Positions 50,618 through 63,641 of a stretch of 64,000 nucleotides of DNA are shown piece by piece (within the stretch, counting starts at the first letter, position 1; every line of letters starts with the position of its first letter). The stretch spans positions 8,249,001 to 8,313,000 of the forward strand of contig CM072807.1 of assembly GCA_037013495.1 (NCBI GenBank). Direction: 5' to 3'. The position numbers were made by a program, and so were the translations under genes. The notes under the pieces were generated by a model, which was not told the origin of the DNA, ran no database searches, and saw nothing but the letters and a program-made list of their open reading frames with translations. The stretch is from Hippophae tibetana (lineage: Eukaryota; Streptophyta; Magnoliopsida; Rosales; Elaeagnaceae).

Positions 50618-51656
50618 CTAAAAGTCATTTTCATCAGCCACAAATGACTGAAATTATCATCTATATCTCTGGGTGAGAATTGAGATTATCCTACATTCTT
50701 ACAAGAGCGTGATGGCATGTATAATGATTCAATTTCAAGGCTAAGCTCAAGTATCTCTTAACTGAAAGGTAAAAGTATTAAGGGGAAGAAGAGGTGTTTT
50801 TTTGAAATTGATTTGTGACCTTCTCTGATAATAATGACAAGCGTGTGAAAGGTACTTTGTGTTGAGTTATCGGGTTTTTTTTTTCTTTTGTTCTTTTCTT
50901 TCAAAAGAGAGACAATTTCTCTAAAACAATGAAGCAAAAATATGACGAAGATTGCAAAACTATAAATTAAGCACTTAACTTTTATGAAGATTGTTGTCGC
51001 AACTCATACCTAATTCTTCGTATCAAGGCACTTAAATGATGTTTGCCGGAGAATCATTAAGCCAAAACATCATGACTCTTTTTAGTTATTCGTGTATCCA
51101 CATGATAAAATAGGTAATTTAAAAAAAATTATCAATCATTTACCACTAGTCCAGTGCTCATATCTATTTCTATGTAGTCCTCTTCGTAATGCAACGAGCA
51201 CATTTCTCGGTTGTATTATCATCAACTTTGAATAATGTTCAGCCTATTCTGCGGGAAAATAAATGGTATTGGACCTGTTAGGTATGTGTTGAGATTCGAA
51301 TATTTTTAGGTTTCTTGTTTTCCCCCCTTTTTTGCCCTAGCTAAAGAAGCTCAGGCACTTTTGCAACAATTTCGATTTTACCTATCTAAGAAGCTCAACT
51401 CATACCATTCTATTATATCAACATCTATCTTACCTTTGCAAGGTAATTTTTTGTCTTCAAAAGTACACTTAAGAGGCTATACCAGAATATAACAAATTTC
51501 ATTGTGAAATTTGGCATCTCAACTGCATAAAGCTACAATAATGAAAATACTATCCGTTTTTGTTTTCTAGGTTTAAACCTTAATTAGATGAACAATACAA
51601 ACAATTGCTACAAACTCGTGATTATGTACTGCAATCAGCTTTCATGAGAATCAAGA
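50618..51656. other. Convergent intergenic region, nothing recognised
   Basis: Lies between the 3' end of the plus-strand decayed gene and the 3' end of the minus-strand CNNM-like gene. It presumably contains the CNNM-like gene's 3' untranslated region. No domain, repeat or RNA gene recognised. Confidence 0.4.
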
Positions 51657-54600
51657 TCACGATTCTTCAAAATGATGATCAGTCTCATCAAAGATCTCCT
51701 CCTACACAAAGCAGAATCATTTCTCAGATAAAGTATCAAGAAATATTCTTAAAAGGGAAAATTACTATACCTGCAAAAGCTCCTCAATGACATCTTCCAT
51801 TGTTATAATGCCTACAGCTTCTTCCTCCTCGAGAAGCTTTGGCAGTGGATTACCATCTATTTCGAGAATATTCGAGTACATGTCCTTTGTCCACTTCTTG
51901 CTCCTAGATCCACTTCTGAATGAATTTTTTTCATTGTTGGGAAAGCTCTTCCACTTGTAAAGTAATCTCTTGCTTTTCAACATCTTGTCTTGGTGTATCT
52001 TTTCACTGTAAATGTCGATTCTCTCATCTTTGACAGAATCTATTAGAGACGTAAGGTAAAGAGAAGACATTGTCATAAGTAAAAGGATTAATTTCCTATT
52101 TGAAGGTGCAACTAAAACATATTGCTTGGGAAAATTAAATATGCTAAGGAGAGTTGGTGCTTACTTTCAGCATGGTTATTGGCAGGAACCTCACTTTTCC
52201 TGTTGCACTTGCTAACAACAACAGCAATGTGACTATGACCTTTCTGAAACTCATTCAGTATATCATACAATGGCAAGGTTTCCGGGACCCTAAAACAGCA
52301 AAGTGAATGCCCTTTATGAATATGAAGTGCTGGACAGAATAACTTTTTGGTGAACCAACCAAAACAGATACACATCTTCGCAATGAAGGTATACCTTGGA
52401 ATCCTGCGTATTGTGACATTCTTTACAGGAACCTTGTCTTCTGGGTGAATTGTCAACAAATTCTTAACCTAAAGACAAAAAGGAAATTGTGTCAAGTAGC
52501 CAACAGACACAATACAAAATAATGAGGAGAATTTAATAGGTAAATAGACCATAAACAATGCAAATAGATGTAGTAATCATGCTACAGATAGAGCTGATGC
52601 ACAATTTTATCGTTCTTGATAGATTGCTGAAGAATTATTGGTATATAGAGACTTGCAGGATGCAATGTCCTTGACAAAAGGGCATGGAAAGATTTCCATG
52701 TGGAAATACATACTTCCAGTCAACTAAAATCTGTCTTGTTGTTTTCTATAAAATAAATCTTACTGTAAATTTACTTTATTTTTAACAGAAAAATAAGCTA
52801 ATGGATAAAGTACTCTCTCTGTGGGATCTGAGATTTGATCCCGTATGTAATCTTTAAGTGTCCCTATAGATTAGTTTAAACAAAATATCCATGGCATAAA
52901 TTAGACTATAAGGTAACAATAAAAAAATAAAATCTGAAGACCAGAATGCTGTTTGTAGGAATACAAAGCTTGTTATGGTAAGAAATTTGTTCCAACAAAC
53001 ACCTTCCAGACTTTATCAAGGAGGAACATAAAGATCGAATGAGAAGTACCAAGATAACACCAATTATGTTTGTAGGCTCCTCATAGTAAACAGGAATCCT
53101 GCTGTGCCCATTCTCTAAAATTAAGCTCATCAAATCCCTGTGAAACAAGTCTTCAGTTAGGTTGTCAAACCAAATGTGCATGAATAACACACAAATCAAG
53201 CCCCTACATATCATATGATCTTCAAAATAAGTAATTACCTGTCAAGGTTGGCATTGACATCAATAGCAAAAGTTTCAGATATAGGAGTCATTGCATCAGC
53301 AGCTATTTTCTCAGTAAGCTCAAGTGCCCCAGCAATAATTGTTGTCTCATCATGTGTCAATTCTCCACCTTTTCCAGCCTTAAAATGACCCTTACTGGGG
53401 TTAGATATAGAAAATAAGAAGAACAATGTGCCAGGCCTATTATTAAGACATAGACAAGTCCATATGTCTAGTGGAGCAAAAAACTTTTTGGACATCTTAG
53501 TAAAGTTTTCATTTTCTGCTTTCTTCCTAATAGTAAAATTTTCTGGTCTTAATTTTCATTTTTTCCAGAAAATTTGTCAATATCTAGCTTTACTGTGGAG
53601 TACAAGGAAAAATATTGTTTTCATAATCAAATTTATATTTTCTATTTCTGTCACTTACTACCTGAAATTTTCTTTAAAGAGAAGAAGGGAAAAAAGAGGG
53701 TCTAATGATGTTCTTAAAAATTTAAAACAAGTACCAAATAATTTATATCTTTAGGAATTAGAAAGAAAATAAAAACAAAATGATTACCGAAAAGGTTGAT
53801 CTTTGATTTCAATTTTAAAAAAACAGGAAACCGTAATGAAATCAAGGTTGATCTTTGATTTCAATTTTTAGAAACAGGAAATAGTAATGCAATTAGTTAG
53901 TGTGTTCTCTAACCCAAAAAATTTAAATGCAAAATGATATCAGAAACAGAAGATAAGACAATTAAAAATTCAGGCTCTTTAAAAATTATTGCCACAACAG
54001 TCAAGACAATGGTGAAGGACTATGGAGTTTACAAATGCTAAAGAATGATTCAAACATACCTCATTACCATGCAAATTGACAAGTGTTTTCAGCTCAGCTC
54101 TACGAAATAGAGCTATGTGTCCATGACCCAGTAGGAAGTCTAATAGCTGGAAAACCAGATGATGCAAATAATCAATTGACTTGTAATATATATAAACTAG
54201 ACTTACATAAGATGGTCATATAAAATCTATTTTTGACATAAAATGTCACCTTACTAATTGGGTATGCGACTGGAAAGCAGATCCAAACAAGTACACGGAC
54301 AACCGGGGCCACTGTTGCACCAATTGCTAAACCATAACGAGAACAAACAGATTGTGGTATAATCTGAAAATGCAAGGGTATTCACATAAGCACATTTGCA
54401 TGCAATGAATTAGTTACAGTTAATGTGACTAGAAAATAAGTTCTCCAGTATGTGGAAAAAAATATGGCAAGAGCATAAATTCTTTCTTAAAGAGGCATTA
54501 GCAGACAGTTTTGATGTTATATGCTATTAAAATTTACCAAAGGCGCAACTAAAAACTTTCAGCTTTATGTCCTAATTTAGCTCTTCATTGGATGCTTAAT

Positions 54601-56463
54601 TGGCTTAGGAAAAAAAATTTAAGATGTATTAATCACCTCTCCAAACAGAAGAATCAGTGTCACCGAAAGTAGAATAGCACCCCATGCTGTAACCAGAGCA
54701 TCAAGAAAAATGGGAAGTGCCTGAGAGAAGGAACAGTCATTGTATGATTTGCAAGGCACCCGTTAATGAAATAATTTAAACATATGTATACCAAAATAAC
54801 TGTACCTCCATTGCAGAAGCATTGCAAATGAGGAGCGTGCAAAGCAGTAAATGCTGGTTCTTCACCACTGGCAATATCTTTGCTGCAAGTTAAATATGAA
54901 GTCAGGATAGATAATAACAAACTCACAGGAAAATTATCAAAAAGACAGTAAGTTGCTGCACTGTATCAAAAAGATAAATTTATCTTAGAACACCTTCTTT
55001 AATTGGTCCATGTCTCCATGTTTGGTGCCAGTTCATAAGTTTCATATTTAAAAGGTATGGAATAACATTCAACTATTATTATCTTATCTATACACTTTGG
55101 TACCCCATACAGTTGCATAGGGAATATATCCTAGCTGCAAATCCAATGAAAAAGCACTTTCCAATTAGGCTTTTGATCAAATCACTAAATAAAAGAGCAA
55201 GTAGTATCCAAGTTGCTTAACAGCGACATGGGCATTTTAATCAAAGGCTTCTAGACAAAGAATTTACTATTTAAAGTATTGTCTTCTGATAAACTTCGAT
55301 GAAAACATGAAAACCAGAAGACAGAGAGGGAAGTTGAGAAGAAAGTTAGAAAGAACATTTTCATTGATTCGACTCTAACATTCACACTTTATCTCAGTTT
55401 GTATATGTATGCATTCTTAGTATTAAGCTAATTACAATTAGTCTCTTAACTAATCTAAAGCTGCAACTAGTCATGAGAGCTTATAGAATTGCCTAACTAC
55501 TTCGATGAGTTCGTTTCTGTAAGCTGTACAGCTCCTACCACATCACTAGTTGATGCCATGTCATCACTGTGGTTACACTTCACATTTTCAACAATTTTCC
55601 AAACTGCACAAATTTTTCCTTTGGAATAAGATAGCAGATTACTGTGGACAAAAAACAAATTACACACGGAGATTGGAAGGATGCAACTTACTAACTAGAA
55701 AATCAGACTACGGAAGGAATATACAAGAAAACAATAAATTAAACTTTCTTATAGATACATGACCGAACATGTAACCAATGAACCGGCAAATAAAATCTAA
55801 ATATAAAAATCAAGCTACGGAAGGAATCTAGATAAGTGGTAAGAATATAAAAATATTATTAGTTCTTCTTTTAATAGTTTAAACTTTTTGAAATAGTTAA
55901 TAACCTACAAACTTCTAACAGAAACGATACGAATATGAATTGAAACATCAAGAGATGCAAACATATAGTCAAACATATTTTCTCGCGTAGATCGACTGTA
56001 TAATCAAACATTTGCAACAACAAAAGTAACCAACCAATATAACTCTGCAACAAACACGCTTTTCCATGTCAAAGCTGATCAAATAATCAATTGAATTGAA
56101 TTGAATTAAATTCAGTCGGTCAGTAAGGTCCGAATCAAAACACTGATCTAGGGTCCCAAAAATAGATACATTTCAAGACTGTTTCTTCTTTTCTTTTCTC
56201 ACATTTTCTAAAAAATCAAACGGCAGAAGGGGGGAAAAAGAGCAAAATCATAAGGCAAAAATCTTGAGAGAGAAATTAAAAGTACCGGCATGTTTCCGAT
56301 CCTTTGGGGTTCCAGATTGGGCGAGTACTTCGAGATCAACCAAGCTCATAGACATGAGTCCCAAAGTGAGTCCAGACATTAACCCAGCAAAAATCACCAA
56401 AAACACAATGATCAGTATGTGAATGAAGAAATCCAATCCGCAACAACTGTACTCCACCGCCAT
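51657..56463 (-). CDS. CNNM-like DUF21/CBS-domain membrane protein (11 exons, 426 aa)
   Basis: Exons on the minus strand: 56286-56463, 54806-54882, 54637-54720, 54250-54363, 54060-54146, 53239-53378, 53050-53137, 52395-52468, 52165-52289, 51771-52039 and 51657-51701. Phases agree. The N-terminal DUF21/CNNM membrane domain (about residues 10-150) shows [40 protein letters not shown] and [19 protein letters not shown]. The linker [20 protein letters not shown] leads to a CBS pair: [40 protein letters not shown], then [17 protein letters not shown] (399-412). It ends [14 protein letters not shown]. This is the plant family containing At1g47330, now called MGR (magnesium release) proteins and related to animal CNNM; Mg2+ transport is inferred from the family. 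CBS pairs usually sense ATP-Mg. No lesion seen. The start ATG gives the family's usual AVEYSCCG opening. Confidence 0.93.
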
Positions 56464-56710
56464 TAGTAAACGAAACTTTCTCACTCAGCTCCAAATTTTT
56501 CTTCCAAAAAACTTGTAAAGCTCAGGACCAAAATCGTAAAATAAAAAAAGAGAGAATACAATTGCTGACAGTCAGAGATAGACCATTAGCATCAGTAACC
56601 ACCAGAGCTCTATGACCTCCATTGCCGAGCTTTCTCGAACCAGAAAAAACCGAATTCGGACACCTTAGAGAAAGAGAGATAGATAATGAAACAGAGACAT
56701 AAAGGAAAAT

Positions 56711-56718
56711 TATTTATA
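56711..56718 (-). promoter_or_regulatory. TATA box of the CNNM-like gene
   Basis: The minus strand reads TATAAATA about 250 bp upstream of the start codon. The intervening sequence is moderately GC-containing and looks like a 5' untranslated region with a CT-rich (minus-strand) leader. Confidence 0.5.
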
Positions 56719-57186
56719 GACAGAGACAATAACAGCGTATGCCTAGGTGTTTGCAAAATTTAATCGAACCGATTCAAATAAATTAAGGAAAAAATATATG
56801 TACTTTATTTATTATAAAAATAATATTCAAATTTTATATTTATTTTTTAATAATTTAATTATATTATTATAAAAAGATATTCGTTTAAAAATAAATATGA
56901 TTTTTTAAAAAAATTATAATTCAAATAAATTGTAATTATTAAAAAATTAAAAAAAGTTCGTTATTTTTTTTAAATAACAATAAAATTAAATTATTAACAA
57001 ATATTTATAAAATTAAATATTATTTTAAAATAAGACTATATTTTTGGTTAAACTCAATTTTGTTAATTCGGTCTGTTTTCATTATTTACCATAAAGGGAT
57101 CTTTGTTACATTTGAACCGCAGTCGGTTCTGACAAGCTATATTAAGTCACTGCACAATGTGGTCGAGGTAAGGGGAATGGGATCAA

Positions 57187-57480
57187 CGTGTTTAACACGA
57201 TAAATTATATATTGATTTTAGAATATTAATGAAGACTTAATTAATAGGAAATTTTTATTCTTTATACTTCTAAACTTTTTTAATTTTTCAAAATTATGTA
57301 ATGAAATTTGAGGTTTTTTATTTTGTGTTCAAAGTGTTTAACACGATAAATTATATATTGATTTTAGAATATTAATGATGACTTAATTAATAGGAAATTT
57401 TTATTTTTTTACTTCTAAATTTTTTTCAATTTTTCAAAATTATGTAATGAAATTTGAGGTTTTTTTTTATTTTATGTCCA
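57187..57480. repeat. Tandem duplication of about 147 bp
   Basis: The stretch gtgtttaacacgataaatta at 57187 recurs at about 57334. The copies agree through ttagaatattaatga, gacttaattaataggaaa and ttatgtaatgaaatttgagg, with a few substitutions and T-run length changes. Non-coding. Confidence 0.88.
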
Positions 57481-57837
57481 TATATATATATATATATTTG
57501 TGATTAAAATTTGGATAGTTATATGATTAATTTTTGACCATATAATATATAGATAATTTTGATTATAATAAGTAATGTTTTTCCCTTAAATAAATACGCC
57601 AAAAAAATGTTATGAGAGAATAAGAGAAAATATTTTAGAAAAATATTTGAAATATTTTTTTAAAAGTGGAGTAATAAAATAATAAGTTTGTGAAATATTA
57701 TGTGTCACTGTTTTGGATTTATCTCAATTTGTTGTATTTTCTTTTACTTTGTACACATTAAATTTTATTAGTAGAAAAAATATTTTTCAAAATTTGTTCT
57801 CTGAACATAATACAAATTAAAGAGTAAATCACGTTAA

Positions 57838-58077
57838 ATTGTATGTGTCATTATTATACCCTGTTGAATTTATTTTATTTTTACTTACTCTACCCCAACA
57901 ATTAGTATCAGTGTTTGATCGTTGCAAAACTGAAAGTACACATTATCATGATTTTAAATTGTAAGTGTCATTATTATATCCTATTGAATTTATTTTATTT
58001 TTAATTATTGTGCCCCAATAATTGGTATCAGCGTTTGATCGGTGCAAAACTGAAAGTGCACAGTATCGTGATTTTAA
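57838..58077. repeat. Tandem duplication of about 120 bp next to repeat R2
   Basis: Units 57838-57957 and 57958-58077 share gtgtcattattata, gaatttattttattttta, ccccaa, gtatcag, gtttgatcg and gcaaaactgaaagt. They differ at roughly a tenth of positions. They border the left end of R2 copy B and may be part of its terminal region. Confidence 0.85.
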
Positions 58078-60620
58078 AATAAATTAATAAGAAAAGTATC
58101 GTCTTTATGAACTAGTAACTTATTTTTGACAAATAACAAAATTATACTAATCAATTTTATCTAGAAAAATCACTAAAATTATTGTAATTTAAATTTAAAA
58201 TAAAATTAATTTAAATAAAATGCATAAAAGAAAATAAAAATATTATTCAAATATCATATTAATAGGAAGAAAACCTTTAGAAAATAGATTTCACCTAATC
58301 TCACGTTATGTCTTACTCATCTAGTTAATTGAATTTAATTATTTTTGTTTTTTAGTAATCTTCAAAAAATATCAAAAAGTTTTTTTCGATAGTTAATTGA
58401 AAACATTTTTATTCATCAATTTACACAATAGTATATAATTTAATAAAATAATAAATTATTAAGATAAATAATTTTAATACTACACAAGTTTATATAAGCT
58501 TTTTGATCTCTCTATATTTACCTAATCTGAAATATTTTATATTTATTCTATAATTCTCTCTTTCGATATTAAATCACAAAATTAAAATTATCTAATTAAT
58601 TATGAGTTAATTAAAAACATTAAACTCATATTAAATAAAAAAATATATAAATAATTCAAATTAACATAGAAAATTAATCATACTTCAGAATTAAATTACA
58701 TATTTTTCATAGAATAACAAATAATAATTCATGTTAAAATTTTAACATAAAATTATGTCTAAGAAGTATTGAAAAAAAAATTAAATTACAAAAAAAAAAA
58801 ATCTTATCTTCTCCCTTATCTTCTTTCTATTTTTCGCAGTTTGTGCGTTTCTCCTTTTTTATTTTTTTTTCGTTGTCTTCCTTGTTTCTCCCTATTACTT
58901 CGTCTGCTTTCTTTTTTTTTTCTTTTCGCTGTTCTCCCTCCGCAGTTTCTCATGCTGTTCCTTATATATATCTCTATATATATATATATTATATTAACCT
59001 CCTTTTTCACCTCTCCTCCTTATATATATATATATATATATCATATCATCCTCTGCGCCGCCATCCTCCTTTTAATTGACATCCATATCAATTGAGAGCG
59101 ACCTTCTTTATTTATATATTTATATTTTTTTATTTTTCTTTACGTGTATAAATAATATAATAATAAAAAATATCATTCTTATATATATTATTTTATTAAA
59201 AATTAATTTTTAAAAATAAAACAAAATAAAAATAAAATTTTTATTATGTTTTTATATTTTAAAAAAATAAAATTAAAATAACTAAAAATAAATAACAATA
59301 ATTAAGTAAATCAAATTTGATAACTAAGAACATACATGAGAATATATTTAAAAATATTTAATCTACTAATTTTCTAAACATACGAAACATTAAAATCTCT
59401 TTAATATAATTATCAATTAATTACACGATCAATTAAATTTAAACTAATATGTATTGCTTTCTTAAGTAAACTACACACCATATAGTAATTAATTTAATCG
59501 CATTCTCATACAAATTAAATTGCATAATATTCATTATGTTCATAAATTATGAATCATGTACATAAGAATCATACATCTATGCCTAAAAATTATGCATGTT
59601 ATTTAATCAAGATAAACAATTAAATAATTATCTTAAATTTATTTAATTACCTCTATAGATAAATTATTGGTCAAACAATTAATAACATAAAAATCATATC
59701 AAATAATATAATCAAATTAAAATTATATTTGAGATAAAATATTAGATCATCACATAGTGAAAAATTGGATTCACAAGATACATAAATTAATAAATTAAAT
59801 ATACATAATTGTGTCCATAAAACTCATATTTTTAATAAAAAAAGACATAAAAATTGATAAAGAAAATAGTAGAAGAATAAATACAATCAATATCTTGAAT
59901 TGTAGTGTTAATCTCCTATTTGATCTCTACTAAAATTATATCCCCTTTTGATTTTTTTTTGTATTTTCTCTTTTTTTAGCTCAAAAAAATGACCAAAATT
60001 ATGTTAATGATCACAACCCCTTAGGGTTTATGGGGTGATTAGAGGCTAAAATATAGTTCTTATGCGATCTTGACCATTAGATCAACTTCAGATCAAGAAA
60101 TCCAATCAAAACAACACATGGCACACTAAATTCACTAGCGATTTAGAGCACGACGTGTGATAGGGGAGACTGGTCAAAGTTGACGCTTATTGAGTCAGTG
60201 ACACACGACGAAATGTGATTCGAGGGAACGGATGGTGTGGCGCATGGGTGGAATGCGAGAAGCAATGATGTGGAGACACATATCAAGGTAGTTTGACTAA
60301 TCTCCAAACTCGGATTGAACATCGTGTTGACAAGTGGCACCCATTTCATACTACTCACACGCAACATAACGTGATTCACTATTTTTACGTACGTGACGTC
60401 CGCGTGGCTTGCCAAGTCAGTCCCTATGCTTATGTGGCAAGCCATGCAGTAGTTTGTGATTGGTGTTGTGTTAAAATTTTCAAAAATTATATTTCACCCA
60501 TTTTCACTAAAAAGTTTATATTTTAATATTTTTAGTCCCAAAAATACTATTTATTGAATGAAACAAATAAATATTAAGTAAAAAAAGTGTACTAATGACT
60601 CTACTTTCATAGAGTCATCA
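58078..60620 (-). repeat. Dispersed LTR-like repeat R2, copy B
   Basis: On the minus strand it begins TGATGACTCTATGAAAGTAG at 60620, matching the start of copy A (41021). It runs through the same promoter-like middle: repeated ...acgtgtg / cacacgacg motifs at 60150-60420 and ataaaccctaa near 60020. The leader blocks at 59400-59900 also match. It is longer than copy A because 58140-59150 is extra here and includes pyrimidine-rich sequence and (AT)n runs (58800-59060). The left end shows cagtatcgtgatttt and gtatcgtctttatgaac. I infer an LTR-type repeat; the left limit is approximate. Confidence 0.55.
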
Positions 60621-61029
60621 TTAAGTCTATGTTATCTTTCCTTTTAGATTTAGATAAATCCCCATTTAAATTTGAGAATCCTTTGACAATATGCTTTTAA
60701 AATTTTGGATCTTCATTATCTTCAAATCTACAATAAAATTTAAATAATAATAATGAAGTTTAAATTCAATAAATAAATAAAATTATACTAAAATTAAAGT
60801 TGATAAGTGATAAATTATACCAAATTATGCAAGTCATCAAAGTTGTACTAGTAAAATTCTTAGTATGCTCTGTGCTTGCAGCATAGACTGATTTGTCACA
60901 TAAGAAAATATTTTATTAGGTACATGGCATATTTATTTTTGAAAAAAAAATGTCAAGCCAAAAAGTAGATATTTAAAAATTTAATGCTAATAATAATTTT
61001 TCTTTATGGTAAAAGAATTTGAAAGATAT

Positions 61030-63641
61030 TCTCATTCAATAGAAAGTTCATAATGTGTTATTAGGAAAGAAAAGAAGACAACAACCGTCATCGAGGAACA
61101 GTGGGAAGAGATAGATGAGATTGCAACCAATACAATCCGTCTAAATCTCTCAGACGGTATCTTGCAAAGTATTGAATCAAAAAATTGCAAGACTGCAAAA
61201 ACATGGAAGACTCTAGAAAACATGTACATGTCAAATAACCTTGCCAATAGGTTTTATTTGTGGAATGAGCTATATCAAATGAGGAAAGAAGATAATATGA
61301 GAATGATGCATCACATTAGCAATTTCAACAACAGACTTTCTCACTTATCAAGATTTAATGTGAGTTTCGAAGATAAAGAGAAAATTGTGATATTGTTGGC
61401 ATTACTACCCTCATCATATAATCATTACATAACAACTCTAACTTATGCGAAAGACAAGATGGAGTTTGAAGTTGTTGTAGAAGCTTTGTTGTCATATGAG
61501 AAACATAACAAGGAGAGAGATTCAGAAGCACAAACCCTTTATCATAGAGTCAAGAGTAGAGGAAAATCAAACAAATATGTCAATATTGAATGTCATCACT
61601 ATAAGAGGAATGATCATATTAAGAAATTTTATCGGGTGTTCAATGAGGAACAGGAAACGAACAAAGACAAAGCTATGAAGAAAGATGACAACAATGATGA
61701 TGAGCAAACAAATACCATAGACGAGTTTAATAGCGTTTATGATGAACATTTTGTCAATCTTGCATCACATGAGACCAACTGGGTGATTGATAGTGATTCT
61801 ACAATTCACGCTACATTGCATAGAGAATTTTTCTCATCATACACACCTGGAAGTTTTGATGTTTTTATAATGGGAAATTAAGGCATATAAAAGGTTGTTG
61901 GTAGAAGAGATGTTTGCTTGAAAACAGAGAAGTGAACCAGACTATTTCTAAAAGATCTTAGGCATATTCTAGATATGGGATTGAATTTGATCTCTGTACG
62001 TAAACTTGCAAATGAAAGATATTGCAGCTCATTCATTTATGACAAATGGAAACTTATAAAAGACTCTTTAGTAGTGGCTATAGATGAGAAGCATACAACT
62101 CTATATATAATGCAAACAAAGCTTTCCACCGACATAGAAAATGTCATAGAGAAAGACAATACAGTTGAACTATGGCATATGAGACTCAGTCACATGGGTG
62201 AAAAAAGAATGACAAGTCTAGCTAGGAAGAAGATACTGTCCATAATGGATGAAGTACAATTGGAGAAATGTGTTGATTGTCTAGCAAGAAAGCAAAACAG
62301 AGTTACCTTCAAGAGTTCCCCTTCTTCCAGAATAAATAATATTTTAGATCTGATTCATTTCGATTCATGTGGACCAATGCCAAAATCTCTTGGTGGTGCT
62401 AAATACTTTGTGACTTTCATTGATAATCATTCAAGAAAGACATGGGTATATTTTCTGAAGACAAAAGATCAGGTGTTAGATGTCTTTAAAGAATTTTATG
62501 CCTCAATTGAGAGACAAAATGGGAAGAAGTTGAAGTGCATTCGGACAGGCAATGGTGGAGAATAAACATGACATTTTTCATGCTTACTGCAAAAAGCATG
62601 GTATTTGGCATCAAATGAAACCTCTAAAGACATCGCAATTGAATGACTTAGCTAAGATGATGAATAGAACTTTGATGAAAAGAGTCAAATGTCTACTCTC
62701 ACATGCAAAGTTTCCTAAAATTTTATGTGGTGAAACCATATTCACAGTTACACATGTGTTGAATTTTTCACCATGTACTCCTCTCAAGATGAATGTTCCA
62801 GATAAACAGTAAAAGATGTTTCCTATGATCATCTGCGGGTGTTTAGCTGTAAAATATCATTCATATCCCCAATGATGAGAGATCCAAACTTGATGCCAAT
62901 ATAAGATGGTGTATTTTTATTAGCTAGGGTCAAGATCAATTTGGCTATAGATTTTATGATTCGGTTATAAAGAGACTTGTCAGGAGTCGTGATGTTGTAT
63001 TTGTTGAAGATGAGACCATTGAAAATATTGTCAAAATGAAGATGGATGTTCCAAATTCCAATAGTGACTTATCAGATTTGGAATTAATTCCTCCAATATC
63101 AGTGCCAAGACAAGTTGGAGATGAAGACTAGGTTTATCCACCTGATGAAGATGATGCTCTCATAAAAGTTGGTTTCGAAGATAAGGGAGATGATGATGTT
63201 CATTATCTAGCACCAACATCTACGACTTCTCTTATTCCAACGAGAAGAAGCGATAGAGTGAGACGACCCTATACCACATATCCTTTAGATGAGTATGTAA
63301 CTTTCACTGATGGGGGAGAACTTGAGAGTTATGAAGAAGCTATGGATGACGAATCCAAACAAAAATGGATTGAAGCCATAAACGATGAGATGAAGTCCTT
63401 GCATGAAAAAGGCTTTGAAAAATAAATGGGTGTTCAAGGTGAAGCATGAAGAACACAATTCCAATCTATGATATAAAATGAAACTGGTTGTCAAGGGATT
63501 CAGCCAAAGAAAAGAAGTTGACTTTGACAAGATTTTTTCTCCAATTGTGAAAATGACATCCATCTGTACTGTGTTGGGGTTAGTAGCAAGTCTTGACCTG
63601 GAGGTTGAGCAAATGGATGTCAAAACTACCTTCCTACATGG
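61030..63641 (+). mobile_element. 5'-truncated Ty1/copia element (gag to RT)
   Basis: Gag runs from about 61070 to 61880 (TIRLNLSDGILQSIES; LWNELYQMRKEDNM). The zinc-knuckle region is worn (CHHYKRNDHIKKF), and the protease site reads NWVIDSDSTIHAT with Ser-Asp where DSGA is usual. The integrase zinc region (LWHMRLSHMGEKRM ... CVDCLARKQ) is at 62170-62300 and the core start (DSCGPMPKSLGGAKYFVTFI) at about 62365-62430. RT begins near 63340 and stops at EQMDVKTTFLHG, cut at 63641 by another element. Stops lie near 61880, 62563 and 62810. The LSHMGEKGM-like motif suggests the Tork/Tnt1 lineage (inference). No 5' LTR or primer site is visible upstream, and R2 copy B ends 400 bp to the left. Confidence 0.88.

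Noticed and set aside
58769..59095. 108-codon Ser/Leu/Phe-rich open frame
   Set aside because: It is built from a pyrimidine-rich tract and (AT)n runs inside R2 copy B, with no domain or splice support.
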